Shown: one piece after another, positions 50,489 to 60,629 of the stretch
Layout: every line of letters begins with the position of its first letter
How positions within the stretch are numbered: position 1 is the stretch's first letter
Position numbers and translations under genes: made by a program
Notes under the pieces: generated by a model
What the model was told of the DNA's origin: nothing
Database searches by the model: none
Seen by the model: only the letters and a program-made list of their open reading frames with translations
From: Paracoccus seriniphilus
GTDB taxonomy: Bacteria > Pseudomonadota > Alphaproteobacteria > Rhodobacterales > Rhodobacteraceae
Assembly (NCBI RefSeq): GCF_028553745.1
Contig: NZ_CP067129.1
Span: forward strand, 1,408,501-1,472,500
Direction of reading: 5' to 3'
DNA: 64,000 nucleotides

Positions 50489-52018
50489 ATGAAATTCGGC
50501 TCCACGGCCCTTTGGGCTGCGCTTGTGTTGACGACGGCCCTGCCCGCAGTGGCGGGCAAGGCGGATGACACGCTGAACTGGGCGACGGACAAGGAGGTTG
50601 CCGTTGTCGACCCCTATTTCAGCGTCACCCGAGAGCTTGTCATCATGGGGCAGATGGGTTGGGATGGCCTGGTCCTGTTCAACAATGAGACCGGTGAATT
50701 CGATCCCCTGCTGGCCAAGAGCTGGGAATGGCAAAGCAATACCGTCGTGGATTTCGATCTGCGCGACGACGTCGTGTTCCATGATGGCAGCAAATTTGAT
50801 GCTGACGATGTGGTCTATACGATCAACTTCCTGGCAGATCCATCCAACGGAGTTCCTGCCCAGTCCGTCGTGAACTGGATGAAGGGCGCGACCAAGCTGG
50901 GCCAATACAAGGTGCGGCTGGAACTGCGCGAACCCTTTGCCAATGCTTTTGCCTATCTGGCGAATGAAATCATGATCATGCCCGAGGGGTTCTATGACAA
51001 CGCTCCGGTCGGTGCGGATGGAACGCGCGATCTTTCGGCGCTGACCCCGACAGGGACAGGCCCCTACAAGGTCGCGGACATCAAGACCGGCGACTACATC
51101 CTGTGGGACAAGAACGACGACTATTTTTCCGGTGGCCCCAAGGGCACGCCTGAAATTGGCCATATCAATTTCCGTGCCATCAAGGAATCCAACACCCAGC
51201 TTGCCGAACTGATGACCGGGGGGCTGGACTGGGCATGGGATGTGCCCAAGGAACAGGCCGACCGGCTGGAACAAAGCGGCCAGGTCACGGTGGTCAATGA
51301 AAAGACGCTGCGCATCGCCTATCTGGCCTTTGATGTCGACGGAAGCTCGGGGCAGACATTCTTCACGGATCAGAAGGTGCGCGAGGCTGTGGCCCATGCC
51401 ATCGACAGGGATTCCATCGCGGTGGAACTGGTTGGTGCCGCGTCCGAAGCAATCGACTCGGCCTGCCATCCCGATCAGTTCGGCTGCACGCAGGATGTCG
51501 TGCATTACGACTATAACCCCGAGAAGGCGAAGGAACTTCTGGCCGAGGCCGGCTATCCTGATGGTTTCGAGTTCGATCTATATGGCTATCGTCAGCGTGA
51601 AATCGCGGAAGCCATCATCGGCGATCTGTCTGCCGTCGGCATCAAGGCCAATCTGAACTGGCTTCAATACAGTTCGCTGCTGGAAAAGGTCCAGGACGGC
51701 AAGACGCCGGTCAATTTCATGACCTGGGGTTCCAGTTCGATTTACGATGTCGCGGCGATCACCAGCCATTTCTTCAAGGGCGGGCCGGATGATCCGGCAA
51801 AGGACCCGCGCACGGCCGAGGCCCTGCAACGCGGTGACACTTCCATTGATCCCGAGGTCCGCAAGGAGGCCTATGCCGAAGCTCTGGGGATCATTGCCGA
51901 CGAGATCTATTGGCTGCCGCTGTTCTCCTATGCGAAATACTATGCCTTCTCGAATGATCTGGAGTTCACCCCGACACCGGACGAGATTCCCCGGCTCTAT
52001 GCCGCCAGATGGAAGTGA
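50489..52018 (+). CDS. ABC transporter substrate-binding protein (peptide/opine type)
   Basis: 509 aa, SBP_bac_5 family. Signal peptide (about 1-22, ending LPAVAG), then the peptide/nickel-type lobes; TPTGTGPYKVADIKTGDYIL and RIAYLAFDVDGSSGQTFFTD lie in conserved regions. GGAGGAG precedes the ATG. First gene of the rightward operon and delivers substrate to the two permeases. Such proteins bind peptides but also sugars, opines and other small compounds, so the ligand is open. Confidence 0.93.
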   Translation: MKFGSTALWAALVLTTALPAVAGKADDTLNWATDKEVAVVDPYFSVTRELVIMGQMGWDGLVLFNNETGEFDPLLAKSWEWQSNTVVDFDLRDDVVFHDGSKFDADDVVYTINFLADPSNGVPAQSVVNWMKGATKLGQYKVRLELREPFANAFAYLANEIMIMPEGFYDNAPVGADGTRDLSALTPTGTGPYKVADIKTGDYILWDKNDDYFSGGPKGTPEIGHINFRAIKESNTQLAELMTGGLDWAWDVPKEQADRLEQSGQVTVVNEKTLRIAYLAFDVDGSSGQTFFTDQKVREAVAHAIDRDSIAVELVGAASEAIDSACHPDQFGCTQDVVHYDYNPEKAKELLAEAGYPDGFEFDLYGYRQREIAEAIIGDLSAVGIKANLNWLQYSSLLEKVQDGKTPVNFMTWGSSSIYDVAAITSHFFKGGPDDPAKDPRTAEALQRGDTSIDPEVRKEAYAEALGIIADEIYWLPLFSYAKYYAFSNDLEFTPTPDEIPRLYAARWK

Positions 52019-52110
52019 CTTTCCAGACCCAAGGGGTCGGGTCTTTCGGGGGCTTGCGCCCGAGGGATCCTCTCGTCCTTCACGATTCCCAAACCGCGCG
52101 AGGCTGACAG

Positions 52111-53028
52111 ATGTTGGCGTTCCTTTCCAAGCGGATAGCCGTTGCCATTCTGGTTGCGTTGACGGTGTCCATGATCACGTTCTCGATGAATTATCTGACC
52201 GGCGATCCGGCGATTGCCATGGCGGGCGAGAATGCGACCGAAGCAGATCTTGATGCCATCCGCGAGTTCTATGGCTATGACCGGCCGATCCCGGTGCAGT
52301 ATTTCAGTTGGCTGACAAATGCGCTGCACGGGGATCTGGGGCATTCGCACTACCTCAACCAGCCCGTCACGGATGAGATCATGGCCCGATTGCCGGCCAC
52401 CATGACGCTTGGTCTGTTCGCGTTGATCTTTGCACTTGCCCTGTCCATTCCCCTGGGTGTTCTGGCGGCAATCCGGCCAAACAGTCTGCTGGACCGTATC
52501 GCCCTGACCACCGCCGTGGTGGGGCAGGCGATGCCAAGCTTCTGGTTCGCGCTGACCATGATGCTGTGGTTTGGCATCAACTGGCAGATCCTGCCGGTAT
52601 CGGGGGCCGACACCTGGGCGCATTTCGTCATGCCTTCGATCGCGCTTGGCTATTACATCACCCCCGGCGTCATGCGACTGACCCGTGCGGGGATGCTGGA
52701 TGTCCTGCGCTCGGATTACATCCGCACCGCGCGTGCCAAGGGTGTCAGCAAGTTCTCGCTTCTCTTCAAACACGCTTTGCGCAATGCGATCATTCCGGTC
52801 GTCTCTCTGGCGGCGGTGCAGTTCGGCTTCATGCTGGGCGGCTCGATCGTGATCGAGACCATCTTCTCGATCAACGGCCTTGGGTACCTGGCCTGGGAAT
52901 CGATCCAGCGGGCGGATCTGCCGATGATGCAGGCAATCGTGCTTGTGCTGAGCTTCTTCTATATCGCGCTGACATTCCTTGCCGACGTTCTGAACGCCTG
53001 GCTGGACCCGCGCATAAGGATGGGATGA
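52111..53028 (+). CDS. ABC transporter permease (DppB-like)
   Basis: 305 aa, six membrane helices, BPD_transp_1 family. The N-terminus has the DppB/OppB-type first helix followed by TGDPAIAMAG; the EAA-like loop reads DYIRTARAKGVSKFSLLFKH. ATG at 52111 follows CTGACAG with a weak ribosome site. Forms the heterodimeric channel with the next gene, one base downstream. Confidence 0.93.
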   Translation: MLAFLSKRIAVAILVALTVSMITFSMNYLTGDPAIAMAGENATEADLDAIREFYGYDRPIPVQYFSWLTNALHGDLGHSHYLNQPVTDEIMARLPATMTLGLFALIFALALSIPLGVLAAIRPNSLLDRIALTTAVVGQAMPSFWFALTMMLWFGINWQILPVSGADTWAHFVMPSIALGYYITPGVMRLTRAGMLDVLRSDYIRTARAKGVSKFSLLFKHALRNAIIPVVSLAAVQFGFMLGGSIVIETIFSINGLGYLAWESIQRADLPMMQAIVLVLSFFYIALTFLADVLNAWLDPRIRMG

Positions 53029-53029
53029 C

Positions 53030-53944
53030 ATGAGCATTCTTGACAATGACAGCCTGACCGCCCCCGAGCATGAGACCGTTCTGTCACCGGGCCAGCTGAT
53101 GTTCCGCCGCGCGATGACGCATCGCGGATTGTGCCTGGGCGGCCTGGTGATCCTGGCCATCGTGGTGATCGCATTGCTGGCCCCCGTGATTGCGCCGCAT
53201 GATCCCTATGAACAGGTCCTGTCGGAAAAGCTGATCCCGCCGGTCTGGTTCGACAATCCCGCCACCAGCTGGAGCCACGTGCTGGGCACCGATCATCTGG
53301 GGCGTGACTACCTGTCGCGGCTGATCTACGGCGCGCGGATTTCCCTGCTGATCGGTTTTGCCGCCATGCTGATTTCGGGCGTGATCGGAACGGTTCTTGG
53401 GGTTTGCGCCGGATATTTCGGTGGCAGGGTCGATATGGTGATCAGCTTCATCATCACCACGCGCCTGTCGATGCCCGTGGTTCTGGTGGCGCTGGCCGTC
53501 GTCACGATTGTCGGCTCTTCGTTGTCGGTGGTGATCTGGGTCATCGGCCTGCTGATATGGGACCGCTTTGCCGTGGTGATGCGCAGCGCCACGCAACAGG
53601 TCCGCGGTCTGGATTTCGTCACCTCGGCACAGTCGCTTGGCAGTTCCACCGCGCGCATCCTGTTTACCGAGGTCCTGCCCAATATCTCGAACCAGATCAT
53701 CGTGATCGCCACGCTGGAAATGGCCCATGCGATCCTGCTGGAGGCGGCCCTGTCCTTTCTGGGGCTTGGGGTGCAGCCGCCGACGCCCAGCTGGGGGCTG
53801 ATGATTTCGGACGCAAAGGGGCTGATGTTCTTCGACGGCTGGCTGATCGCCGTGCCCGGGGTCGCGCTGTTCGTCCTGGTGCTGGCAATCAATCTGGTCG
53901 GCGACGGCCTGCGTGATGTCACCGCTCCCGAGGATCGCAACTGA
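53030..53944 (+). CDS. ABC transporter permease (DppC-like)
   Basis: 304 aa. DppC/OppC-type: an N-terminal OppC_N segment (FRRAMTHRGLCLGGLVILAI), HVLGTDHLGRDYLSRLIYGA, and the EAA loop GLDFVTSAQSLGSSTARIL. Starts one base after the DppB-like stop (TGACATG), so translation is coupled. Partner of the preceding permease. Confidence 0.93.
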   Translation: MSILDNDSLTAPEHETVLSPGQLMFRRAMTHRGLCLGGLVILAIVVIALLAPVIAPHDPYEQVLSEKLIPPVWFDNPATSWSHVLGTDHLGRDYLSRLIYGARISLLIGFAAMLISGVIGTVLGVCAGYFGGRVDMVISFIITTRLSMPVVLVALAVVTIVGSSLSVVIWVIGLLIWDRFAVVMRSATQQVRGLDFVTSAQSLGSSTARILFTEVLPNISNQIIVIATLEMAHAILLEAALSFLGLGVQPPTPSWGLMISDAKGLMFFDGWLIAVPGVALFVLVLAINLVGDGLRDVTAPEDRN

Positions 53945-53984
53945 TGTGGTCCGGGCAATTCACCTTCGCAAGATCGGCACGCAC

Positions 53985-55649
53985 ATGACGGATACAACCA
54001 CACCCATTCTTTCGATACGCAACCTGACGGTGGCGCTGCCGGTCAGGATCGAGCGTGACAATGCTGTCGACAACCTGACCTTCGACGTCAGACCGCGCGA
54101 GATCCTTTGCGTGGTTGGTGAATCGGGATCAGGGAAGTCCATCACCTCGCTTGCGACCATGGGGCTTCTGTCGCCCAGCCTGAAGGTGACGGGCGGAGAA
54201 ATCCTGTTCGACGGCCGCAATGTGCTGGAGCTTGAACCCGGCGAACACAACGCGCTGCGCGGCGACCGGATGGCGATGATCTTTCAGGAGCCAATGACCG
54301 CCCTGAACCCGGCATATACCGTCGGCCACCAGATCGAAGAGGTGTTTCGTGTTCACAGGTCACTTGGCGCGGCCGAGCGGCGCCAGCGGACGCTGAAACT
54401 GCTGGAGGAGGTCCGTCTTCCCGATCCCGAACGGTTGTTCGAATCCTATCCGCATCAGTTGTCTGGCGGCCAGCGTCAGCGGATCATGATCGCCATGTCG
54501 CTTGCGCTGGATCCCAAGCTGCTGATTGCCGACGAGCCGACGACCGCGCTGGATGTCACCACCCAGGCGCAAATTCTGCGGCTGTTGAAACAGCTGAATT
54601 CCAAACATGATGCGGGCATCATGTTCATCACCCATGACTTCAGCGTCGTGGCGGAAATCGCCGATCGCGTCGTGGTGATGCGTCAGGGACAGATCGTGGA
54701 GCAGGGCACCGCCGACGAGGTGCTGAACCATCCCAGGCACCCCTATACCAGATCGCTGATCGACGCCGTGCCCCGGCCTGCGGAAAGCCCCGACAAGGCG
54801 GCTGTCGAAAATCCCGTCGTGATTCAGGTGGATCATCTGCAAAAGACCTTTCACAGCGCGGGCGGGATGTTCAGCAAGGGGCGCAGCGTCGCCGCCGTGC
54901 GCGATGTCTCGTTCAAGGTGCGCCGGGGCGAGACCCTGGGCATCGTCGGGGAATCGGGGTCGGGCAAGACCACGCTGGTGCGCTGCCTGATGCGGCTGAT
55001 GGATCCCGACAGCGGCAGCATCAATATCTCGGGCGTGGATTTCGCCAGCAAGACCGCGGGTGAACTGCGCGCACATCGCAAGGATATCCAGATCGTCTTT
55101 CAGGATCCCTATGGCTCGCTCAATCCGCGCCGCACGATTGGCAGCCAGCTGATACAGGGCGCGGTAAATTTCGGTGTCTCGCGCAAAGAGGCATGGCGGC
55201 GCGTCTACGAATTGCTGGAAATCGTGCGGATGCCGAAATATTCGGTGCATCGCTATCCCAGCCAGTTCTCGGGCGGGCAGCGCCAGCGCCTGTGCATTGC
55301 CCGTGCCCTGGTGGTGAACCCCAAGGTTCTGATCGCGGATGAGGCGGTCTCGGCGCTTGATGTCTCGATCCAGCGCGAGGTGCTTAAGCTGATCAATGAT
55401 ATTCGCGACCGGCTGGGCCTGACAGTCATCTTCATCACCCATGATCTGCGCGTGGCCGCCCAGGTCTGCGACGAGGTGCTGGTGATGAAGCATGGCGAGG
55501 TGGTGGAACGGGGCGGTGTCGGGCAGATCTTCAAGGCGCCCCAGCATGACTATACCCGTGCCTTGCTCGCCGCGCAGCCAGGGCAGGATTGGGTCATTCC
55601 CGACATGGCGGAATTTTCTGAGCAAATGGACGAGGTCGTTGGGCAATGA
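53985..55649 (+). CDS. Dual-domain ABC transporter ATPase (DppD-DppF fusion)
   Basis: 554 aa with two ABC domains. Domain 1: Walker A GESGSGKS (45-52), signature LSGGQRQR. Domain 2: Walker A GESGSGKT (about 322-329), signature FSGGQRQR, each with Walker B ([16 protein letters not shown]) and HP-rich C-termini of the oligopeptide type. Replaces the usual pair of ATPase genes. ATG 53985 is preferred; an in-frame start at 53913 overlaps the permease gene. Its stop overlaps the GMC gene (ATGA). Confidence 0.93.
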   Translation: MTDTTTPILSIRNLTVALPVRIERDNAVDNLTFDVRPREILCVVGESGSGKSITSLATMGLLSPSLKVTGGEILFDGRNVLELEPGEHNALRGDRMAMIFQEPMTALNPAYTVGHQIEEVFRVHRSLGAAERRQRTLKLLEEVRLPDPERLFESYPHQLSGGQRQRIMIAMSLALDPKLLIADEPTTALDVTTQAQILRLLKQLNSKHDAGIMFITHDFSVVAEIADRVVVMRQGQIVEQGTADEVLNHPRHPYTRSLIDAVPRPAESPDKAAVENPVVIQVDHLQKTFHSAGGMFSKGRSVAAVRDVSFKVRRGETLGIVGESGSGKTTLVRCLMRLMDPDSGSINISGVDFASKTAGELRAHRKDIQIVFQDPYGSLNPRRTIGSQLIQGAVNFGVSRKEAWRRVYELLEIVRMPKYSVHRYPSQFSGGQRQRLCIARALVVNPKVLIADEAVSALDVSIQREVLKLINDIRDRLGLTVIFITHDLRVAAQVCDEVLVMKHGEVVERGGVGQIFKAPQHDYTRALLAAQPGQDWVIPDMAEFSEQMDEVVGQ

Positions 55650-57250
55650 GCAAGCCGGACTATGATTTCATCATCATCGGGGCCGGCTCGACCGGCTGCG
55701 TGCTGGCCAATCGTCTGTCGGCCAGGGCCGGGCTGCGCGTGCTGTTGCTGGAGGCCGGGCCAAAGGACCGAAATCCCTGGATCCACATCCCGATCGGATA
55801 CTACCGGACGATGGATGATTCCCGCATAAACTGGGGCTATCGCACCGAAGATGTGCCGAATTCGGCGGGCCGCAGTTTTGATTGGCCCCGCGGCAAGGTT
55901 CTGGGCGGCTGCAGTTCCATCAACGGGCTGGTCTATGCACGTGGTCAGGCCGAGGATTTCGATCACTGGCGCCAGCTTGGCAATACCGGCTGGAGCTACG
56001 AGGATGTGTTGCCCTATTTCCGCAGGGCCGAAGGGGCCACCATCGATGGCCTCGACGAAGACTATCACGGGCGTGACGGGCCACTGGGGGTCAGCCGCGC
56101 CAGCGCAAACCCGCTGTGCGATGCCTATATCGCGGCGGCAGAGCAGGCCGGAATTCCGGCCAACCCCGATTACAACGGACGGCAGCAGGAAGGCGCCGGA
56201 TATTTCCAGGTGACGACACGCAACGGCTGGCGCAGCAGCGCGGCCACGGCCTATCTGCGCCCGATCCGTAAACGGCCGAACCTGCATGTCCAGACCGATA
56301 CGATGGTGCGGCGGCTGATCGTCGAGGGGCGGCGGGTCTCGGGCGTTGAGGTCGAACACCGGGGTCGGATCAAGGTGCTGCGCGCCGGGCGCGAAGTGCT
56401 TTTGAGCGCGGGGGCCATCAATTCACCCAAGATCCTGCAGCTTTCGGGCATCGGCGAGGCCGGGATGCTGCGCAATCTGGGGATCGAGGTTCAGCACGAC
56501 CTGCCGGGCGTGGGTGAGAATCTGCAGGACCATTACACCTGCCGCAGCACCTATCGCTGCAGCCAGCCGGTCACCGTCAATGACGAGGTGCGCCACTGGA
56601 CGGGCAAAGTTGCCGTCGCGCTACGCTGGTTGAAGGATCGTGGCGGACCGATGTCGCTGAGCGCGGGGCAGGTGGGCGTATTCGCCCGCACGCGGCCCGA
56701 TGTCGTCTCGCCGGATGTGCAGTTCCATTTCATGCGCTTCAGCGCGCAGAAACGCGGGCGCAACCTTGATCGGCATTCTGGCTTTACGGTCACCATGTGC
56801 CAGCTGCGCCCCGAAAGCCGTGGCCATGTCCGCATCACCTCGGCTGATCACCGCGTGGCACCCTCGATCCAGCCCAATTACCTCGACAGCGGCACCGACT
56901 GCGAAACCATGGTTGCGGGCATGAAACTGGTGCGCCGGGTGGCCGCGCAGGAGGCATTGGCGGATTACATCAGCGAGGAAATCCGGCCCGGCCCGGATGT
57001 GACCCGAGACGAGGAAATGCTGGACTATGTGCGTGCCAATGGGGCCTCGATCTTTCACCCCAGCTCAACCTGCCGCATGGGCACCGACAGAGAAGCCGTC
57101 GTCGATCCGCGCCTGCGTTTGCACGGGTTGGCCGGGCTGCGGATTGCCGATGCCTCGATCATGCCGACGCTGGTGTCGGCCAATACCAATGCGGCCTGCA
57201 TCATGATCGGCGAAAAGGCTGCCGACATGATCCTGGCGGAGATCTCCTGA
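55646..57250 (+). CDS. GMC-family FAD oxidoreductase
   Basis: 534 aa. Glucose-methanol-choline oxidoreductase: N-terminal ADP-binding IIGAGSTGCVLANRLS, GGCSSINGLVYARG (GMC signature 1), GAINSPKILQLSGIG (signature 2), and C-terminal HPSSTCRMG with the active-site His, then NTNAACIMIGEKAADM. It oxidises primary or secondary alcohols, usually choline or sugar alcohols or related compounds. Overlaps the ATPase stop by 4 nt, so it belongs to the import operon. Confidence 0.93.
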   Translation: MSKPDYDFIIIGAGSTGCVLANRLSARAGLRVLLLEAGPKDRNPWIHIPIGYYRTMDDSRINWGYRTEDVPNSAGRSFDWPRGKVLGGCSSINGLVYARGQAEDFDHWRQLGNTGWSYEDVLPYFRRAEGATIDGLDEDYHGRDGPLGVSRASANPLCDAYIAAAEQAGIPANPDYNGRQQEGAGYFQVTTRNGWRSSAATAYLRPIRKRPNLHVQTDTMVRRLIVEGRRVSGVEVEHRGRIKVLRAGREVLLSAGAINSPKILQLSGIGEAGMLRNLGIEVQHDLPGVGENLQDHYTCRSTYRCSQPVTVNDEVRHWTGKVAVALRWLKDRGGPMSLSAGQVGVFARTRPDVVSPDVQFHFMRFSAQKRGRNLDRHSGFTVTMCQLRPESRGHVRITSADHRVAPSIQPNYLDSGTDCETMVAGMKLVRRVAAQEALADYISEEIRPGPDVTRDEEMLDYVRANGASIFHPSSTCRMGTDREAVVDPRLRLHGLAGLRIADASIMPTLVSANTNAACIMIGEKAADMILAEIS

Positions 57251-57286
57251 CATGACCCGAACTGCAGCCTGGAAGCGAACAGCAAG

Positions 57287-58477
57287 ATGAAACTCAAGGA
57301 TATCAAGACTTTTGTGGGCGGAAACAAATCGATCCACCGCGGCGGTCCCTATTGGGTATTCGTCAAGGTCACGACCGAATGCGGCATCGTCGGCTATGGC
57401 GAAATCTATGGCGTCGCCTTTCATCCCAAGGCGCTGACCGCGATGATCGACGACCTGTTCGAACGGCATTTTGTCGGGGCCGACCCCTTCAAGATCGAAC
57501 GTCATTTTCGTCTGGTCTATTCTGCGGGTTTCTCGCAGCGCCCGGATCCGACCGTGATGGGCATTTTCAGCGGCATCGAGATCGCGCTTTGGGATATCAT
57601 CGGCAAGGCGCTGGACAAGCCGGTCTATGAATTGCTCGGCGGACAGGTGCATGAGCGGCTGCGCAGCTACACCTATCTGAATGCGCCCCCCGAGGCAGCA
57701 TCGAACGAAAAGGTCTATAACGATCCCGATGCGGCTGCCGAACGGGCGCTGGAATATGTGGCGCAGGGCTTTACCGCGCTGAAATTCGATCCGGCCCGAC
57801 CCTATACGGCCTTTGATCCGCGTCAACTTTCCATGGAAACGCTGGATTTTGCCGACCGCTATACGGCGCGGGTGCGAGAGGCCGTGGGCACGACATGCGA
57901 CATCCTGATCGGTACGCATGGCGAGATGTCGCCCTCGGGCGCGATCCGGCTGGCGCGACGGCTCGAGGCTCATGATCCGTTGTGGTTCGAAGAGCCGACC
58001 CCGCCCGACAACATCGCCGGCATGGCCCGCGTGGCGGCGGGTACGCGCATCCCGGTGGCCACGGGTGAACGGCTGACGACGAAATACGAATTCGCCGATC
58101 TGCTGCGCCAGGATGCCGCCTCGATCCTGCAGATGAACCTGGGCCGGGTCGGCGGGCTGCTGGAGGCCAAGAAAGTGGCCTCCATGGCCGAAGCTTTCCA
58201 TGCCCAGATCGCCCCGCATCTGTTCTGCGGGCCGATCGTCGGTGCCGCCAATGTCCAGCTTTCGGCATGCAGCCCGAACTTCCTGATCATGGAAGGGATC
58301 GAGCAATGGGGCGGCTTTCAGGCTGAAATCCTGAAGACCCCGATCCGCTGGGAAGAAGGGCATATCATCCCGCCCACGGCCCCCGGAATCGGCGTCGAAC
58401 TGAACGAAGAGGTGGCCGAGGCCAACCCTTACAACGGCGAGCGGTTGCAACTGCGCATGCAGGATCGCCCGGCGTGA
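57287..58477 (+). CDS. Mandelate racemase/muconate lactonizing enzyme family (enolase superfamily)
   Basis: 396 aa. N-terminal capping domain and TIM barrel. Base segment ALKFDPARPYT on strand 2 (K-F-D as in the MR/galactonate group), ligand segments IGTHGEMSPSGAIRL, LWFEEPTPPDN and ATGERLTTK, and the H-containing AQIAPHLFCGP (His of a His-Asp pair). Family members dehydrate sugar acids or isomerise lactones. The GTHG reading on strand 3 replaces the usual Asp ligand in some members. Lies 36 nt after the GMC gene. Confidence 0.88.
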   Translation: MKLKDIKTFVGGNKSIHRGGPYWVFVKVTTECGIVGYGEIYGVAFHPKALTAMIDDLFERHFVGADPFKIERHFRLVYSAGFSQRPDPTVMGIFSGIEIALWDIIGKALDKPVYELLGGQVHERLRSYTYLNAPPEAASNEKVYNDPDAAAERALEYVAQGFTALKFDPARPYTAFDPRQLSMETLDFADRYTARVREAVGTTCDILIGTHGEMSPSGAIRLARRLEAHDPLWFEEPTPPDNIAGMARVAAGTRIPVATGERLTTKYEFADLLRQDAASILQMNLGRVGGLLEAKKVASMAEAFHAQIAPHLFCGPIVGAANVQLSACSPNFLIMEGIEQWGGFQAEILKTPIRWEEGHIIPPTAPGIGVELNEEVAEANPYNGERLQLRMQDRPA

Positions 58478-58500
58478 CCGATACAGACAGAGGAAGAACC

Positions 58501-59271
58501 ATGAAAAACCCATTTTCGCTGAACGGCAAGGTCGCGATCGTGACCGGCGGCAGCAAGGGAATCGGGCTGTCCATTGCCCACCATCTTGCGGCAATGGGCG
58601 CAAGGGTGGCCGTCGCCAGCCGCAAGATCGAAGCCTGCGAGGAAGCCGTCAGGGACATCCGCGCCGCAGGCGGTGAGGCCATGGCCATCGCCTGCAACAT
58701 CTCGCGCCGCGAGGAATGCGAGGCATTGGTGGCCAGGACCCATGAGGCATGGGGACAGGTCGACATCTTCGTTGCCAATGCTGCCGTGAACCCGGTTTAC
58801 GGTCCCCTTGCGGAATTGACGGATGAGGCCTTCGACAAGGTCATGACCTCGAATGTCCACAGCGCGATCTGGTTCGCCAATGCCGCCATGCCGCATATGG
58901 CCAGGGCCGGGGGCGGCGCCTTCATCATCGTATCCTCGATCGGCGGGCTGCGCGGCTCGGCCACATTGGGTGCCTATGGAATTTCCAAGACCGCCGATGT
59001 GGGCGTCACGCGCTCGCTTGCGGTGGAATGGGGACCGAAGAACATCACCGTCAACTGCATCATGCCGGGGCTTATCAAGACGGATTTCGCCCGCGCCCTG
59101 TGGGAAAACGACAGCCTGCGCGAGGACCGTATCGCCCGCACGCCAGTGAGACGGCTTGGCAACCCCGAGGATATCGGGGGCGTCGCGGCCTTCCTGGCCG
59201 GCCCCTCGGCCAGGTTCATCACCGGTGAGGTCATCGTGGTCGACGGCGGGACAACCATCGTCGGCCCATAG
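58501..59271 (+). CDS. Short-chain dehydrogenase/reductase
   Basis: 256 aa classical SDR: TGGSKGIGLSIAHHLAAMGA (coenzyme motif TGxxxGIG), NAAVNPVYG, and the catalytic S...YxxxK as IIVSSIGGLRG...YGISKTADVG. AGGAAGA precedes ATG 58501; a GTG at 58474 inside the previous gene is rejected. Reduces or oxidises a hydroxy/oxo group, most likely NADP-linked from the basic S-R-K after strand 2 (VASRKIEA). Confidence 0.92.
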   Translation: MKNPFSLNGKVAIVTGGSKGIGLSIAHHLAAMGARVAVASRKIEACEEAVRDIRAAGGEAMAIACNISRREECEALVARTHEAWGQVDIFVANAAVNPVYGPLAELTDEAFDKVMTSNVHSAIWFANAAMPHMARAGGGAFIIVSSIGGLRGSATLGAYGISKTADVGVTRSLAVEWGPKNITVNCIMPGLIKTDFARALWENDSLREDRIARTPVRRLGNPEDIGGVAAFLAGPSARFITGEVIVVDGGTTIVGP

Positions 59272-59386
59272 GTCGCGCCCAGGACACTGACAAACCCTGC
59301 TGCAAAAATCTGTAACGGCCGATTCAGGCCGCGGATTTCTGCTGCCTGACAATCGGCCCTTTGGTCGAGAAAATGGAGCTGAAACA

Positions 59387-60619
59387 ATGGATTTCGATCT
59401 AAGCCCGAAGGTCAAGGAACTCAGCGCACGGCTGAATGCCTTCATGGAAGAACATATCTATCCCAATCAGGATCTCTATCAGCAGCAGCTGCAAGAGATG
59501 GGCTATGGTATCGAGCACTGGGAGAACTGGGGTGCGGTGCCGATCATCGAAGAGCTGAAGCCCAAGGCGCGCGCGGCGGGGCTGTGGAACCTGTTCCTGC
59601 CCGACAGCGGCAAGGGCGGCGGTCTGAGCAACCTGGAATATGCCACCCTGTGCGAAATCATGGGACGGGCGCTGTGGTCGGCCGAGGTTTTCAACTGCTC
59701 GGCCCCCGATACCGGAAATATCGAAACGCTGGAGCGTTTCGGCACCGAAGAGCAGAAACGGCAGTGGATGGATCCGCTTCTTGCTGGCGAGATCCGCTCT
59801 TGCTTTGCCATGACCGAGCCCGATGTCGCCTCGTCGGATGCGCGCAACATCGGGTCGACGATCATTCGGGACGGCGATGAATATGTCATCAACGGCCGCA
59901 AATGGTGGTCCTCGGGCTCGGGCGATTCACGCTGCAAGCTGTTCATCTTCATGGGCAAGACCGATCCTGATGGGGCCGATGTCTATCGTCAGCAATCCAT
60001 GATCCTGGTGCCGCGTGATACGCCGGGCATCACCATCAAGCGCATGTTGCCGGTCTTTGGTTTCTCGGATGCGCCTCATGGCCATGGCGAGATCATCTTT
60101 GACAATGTCCGCGTGCCGGTCAGCAACATCCTGCTGGGCGAGGGGCGCGGATTCGAGATTGCCCAGGGGCGGCTTGGGCCGGGGCGGATTCACCACTGCA
60201 TGCGGCTGATCGGCCAGGCCGAAGTGGCGCTGGAAAAGATGTGCAAGCGCGCCTTGCAGCGCCATCCTTTCGGAAAGCCGCTGGCCGATCAGGGCGTCAC
60301 GCGAGAGCGCATCGCGCAATCGCGCATCCTGATCGATCAGGCCCGGCTGCTGGTGCTGAACGCCGCCGACAAGATGGACAAGGTCGGCAATCGCGAGGCC
60401 CGCAAGGAGATCGGCATGATCAAGGTCGCTGCGCCGAACATGGCCTGTCAGGTCATCGACTGGGCCATCCAGGCGCATGGCGGGGGCGGTGTCTCGAATG
60501 ATTTCGGGCTGTCCTATGCCTATTCCCGCGCCCGCGCGATCCGCCTGGCAGATGGCCCCGATGAGGTCCATCGCGATCAGATCGCGCGGCTGGAACTGCG
60601 TCAATACAAGACCCAATAG
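59387..60619 (+). CDS. Acyl-CoA dehydrogenase
   Basis: 410 aa. N-terminal helical domain, middle beta domain with [20 protein letters not shown] (FAD/substrate contacts, MTEPD hallmark), and C-terminal helical domain ending [19 protein letters not shown] motif and [12 protein letters not shown]. Length matches the ACAD family. Expected to introduce an alpha-beta double bond in a CoA thioester, passing electrons to ETF. 115 nt after the SDR gene. Confidence 0.93.
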   Translation: MDFDLSPKVKELSARLNAFMEEHIYPNQDLYQQQLQEMGYGIEHWENWGAVPIIEELKPKARAAGLWNLFLPDSGKGGGLSNLEYATLCEIMGRALWSAEVFNCSAPDTGNIETLERFGTEEQKRQWMDPLLAGEIRSCFAMTEPDVASSDARNIGSTIIRDGDEYVINGRKWWSSGSGDSRCKLFIFMGKTDPDGADVYRQQSMILVPRDTPGITIKRMLPVFGFSDAPHGHGEIIFDNVRVPVSNILLGEGRGFEIAQGRLGPGRIHHCMRLIGQAEVALEKMCKRALQRHPFGKPLADQGVTRERIAQSRILIDQARLLVLNAADKMDKVGNREARKEIGMIKVAAPNMACQVIDWAIQAHGGGGVSNDFGLSYAYSRARAIRLADGPDEVHRDQIARLELRQYKTQ

Positions 60620-60629
60620 GAGCATCGCT

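Noticed and set aside
54360..58603. Long leftward frames (428 and 512 codons) opposite the ABC ATPase and the enolase-family gene
   Set aside because: Both are shadows of well-supported genes and contain no recognisable domain.
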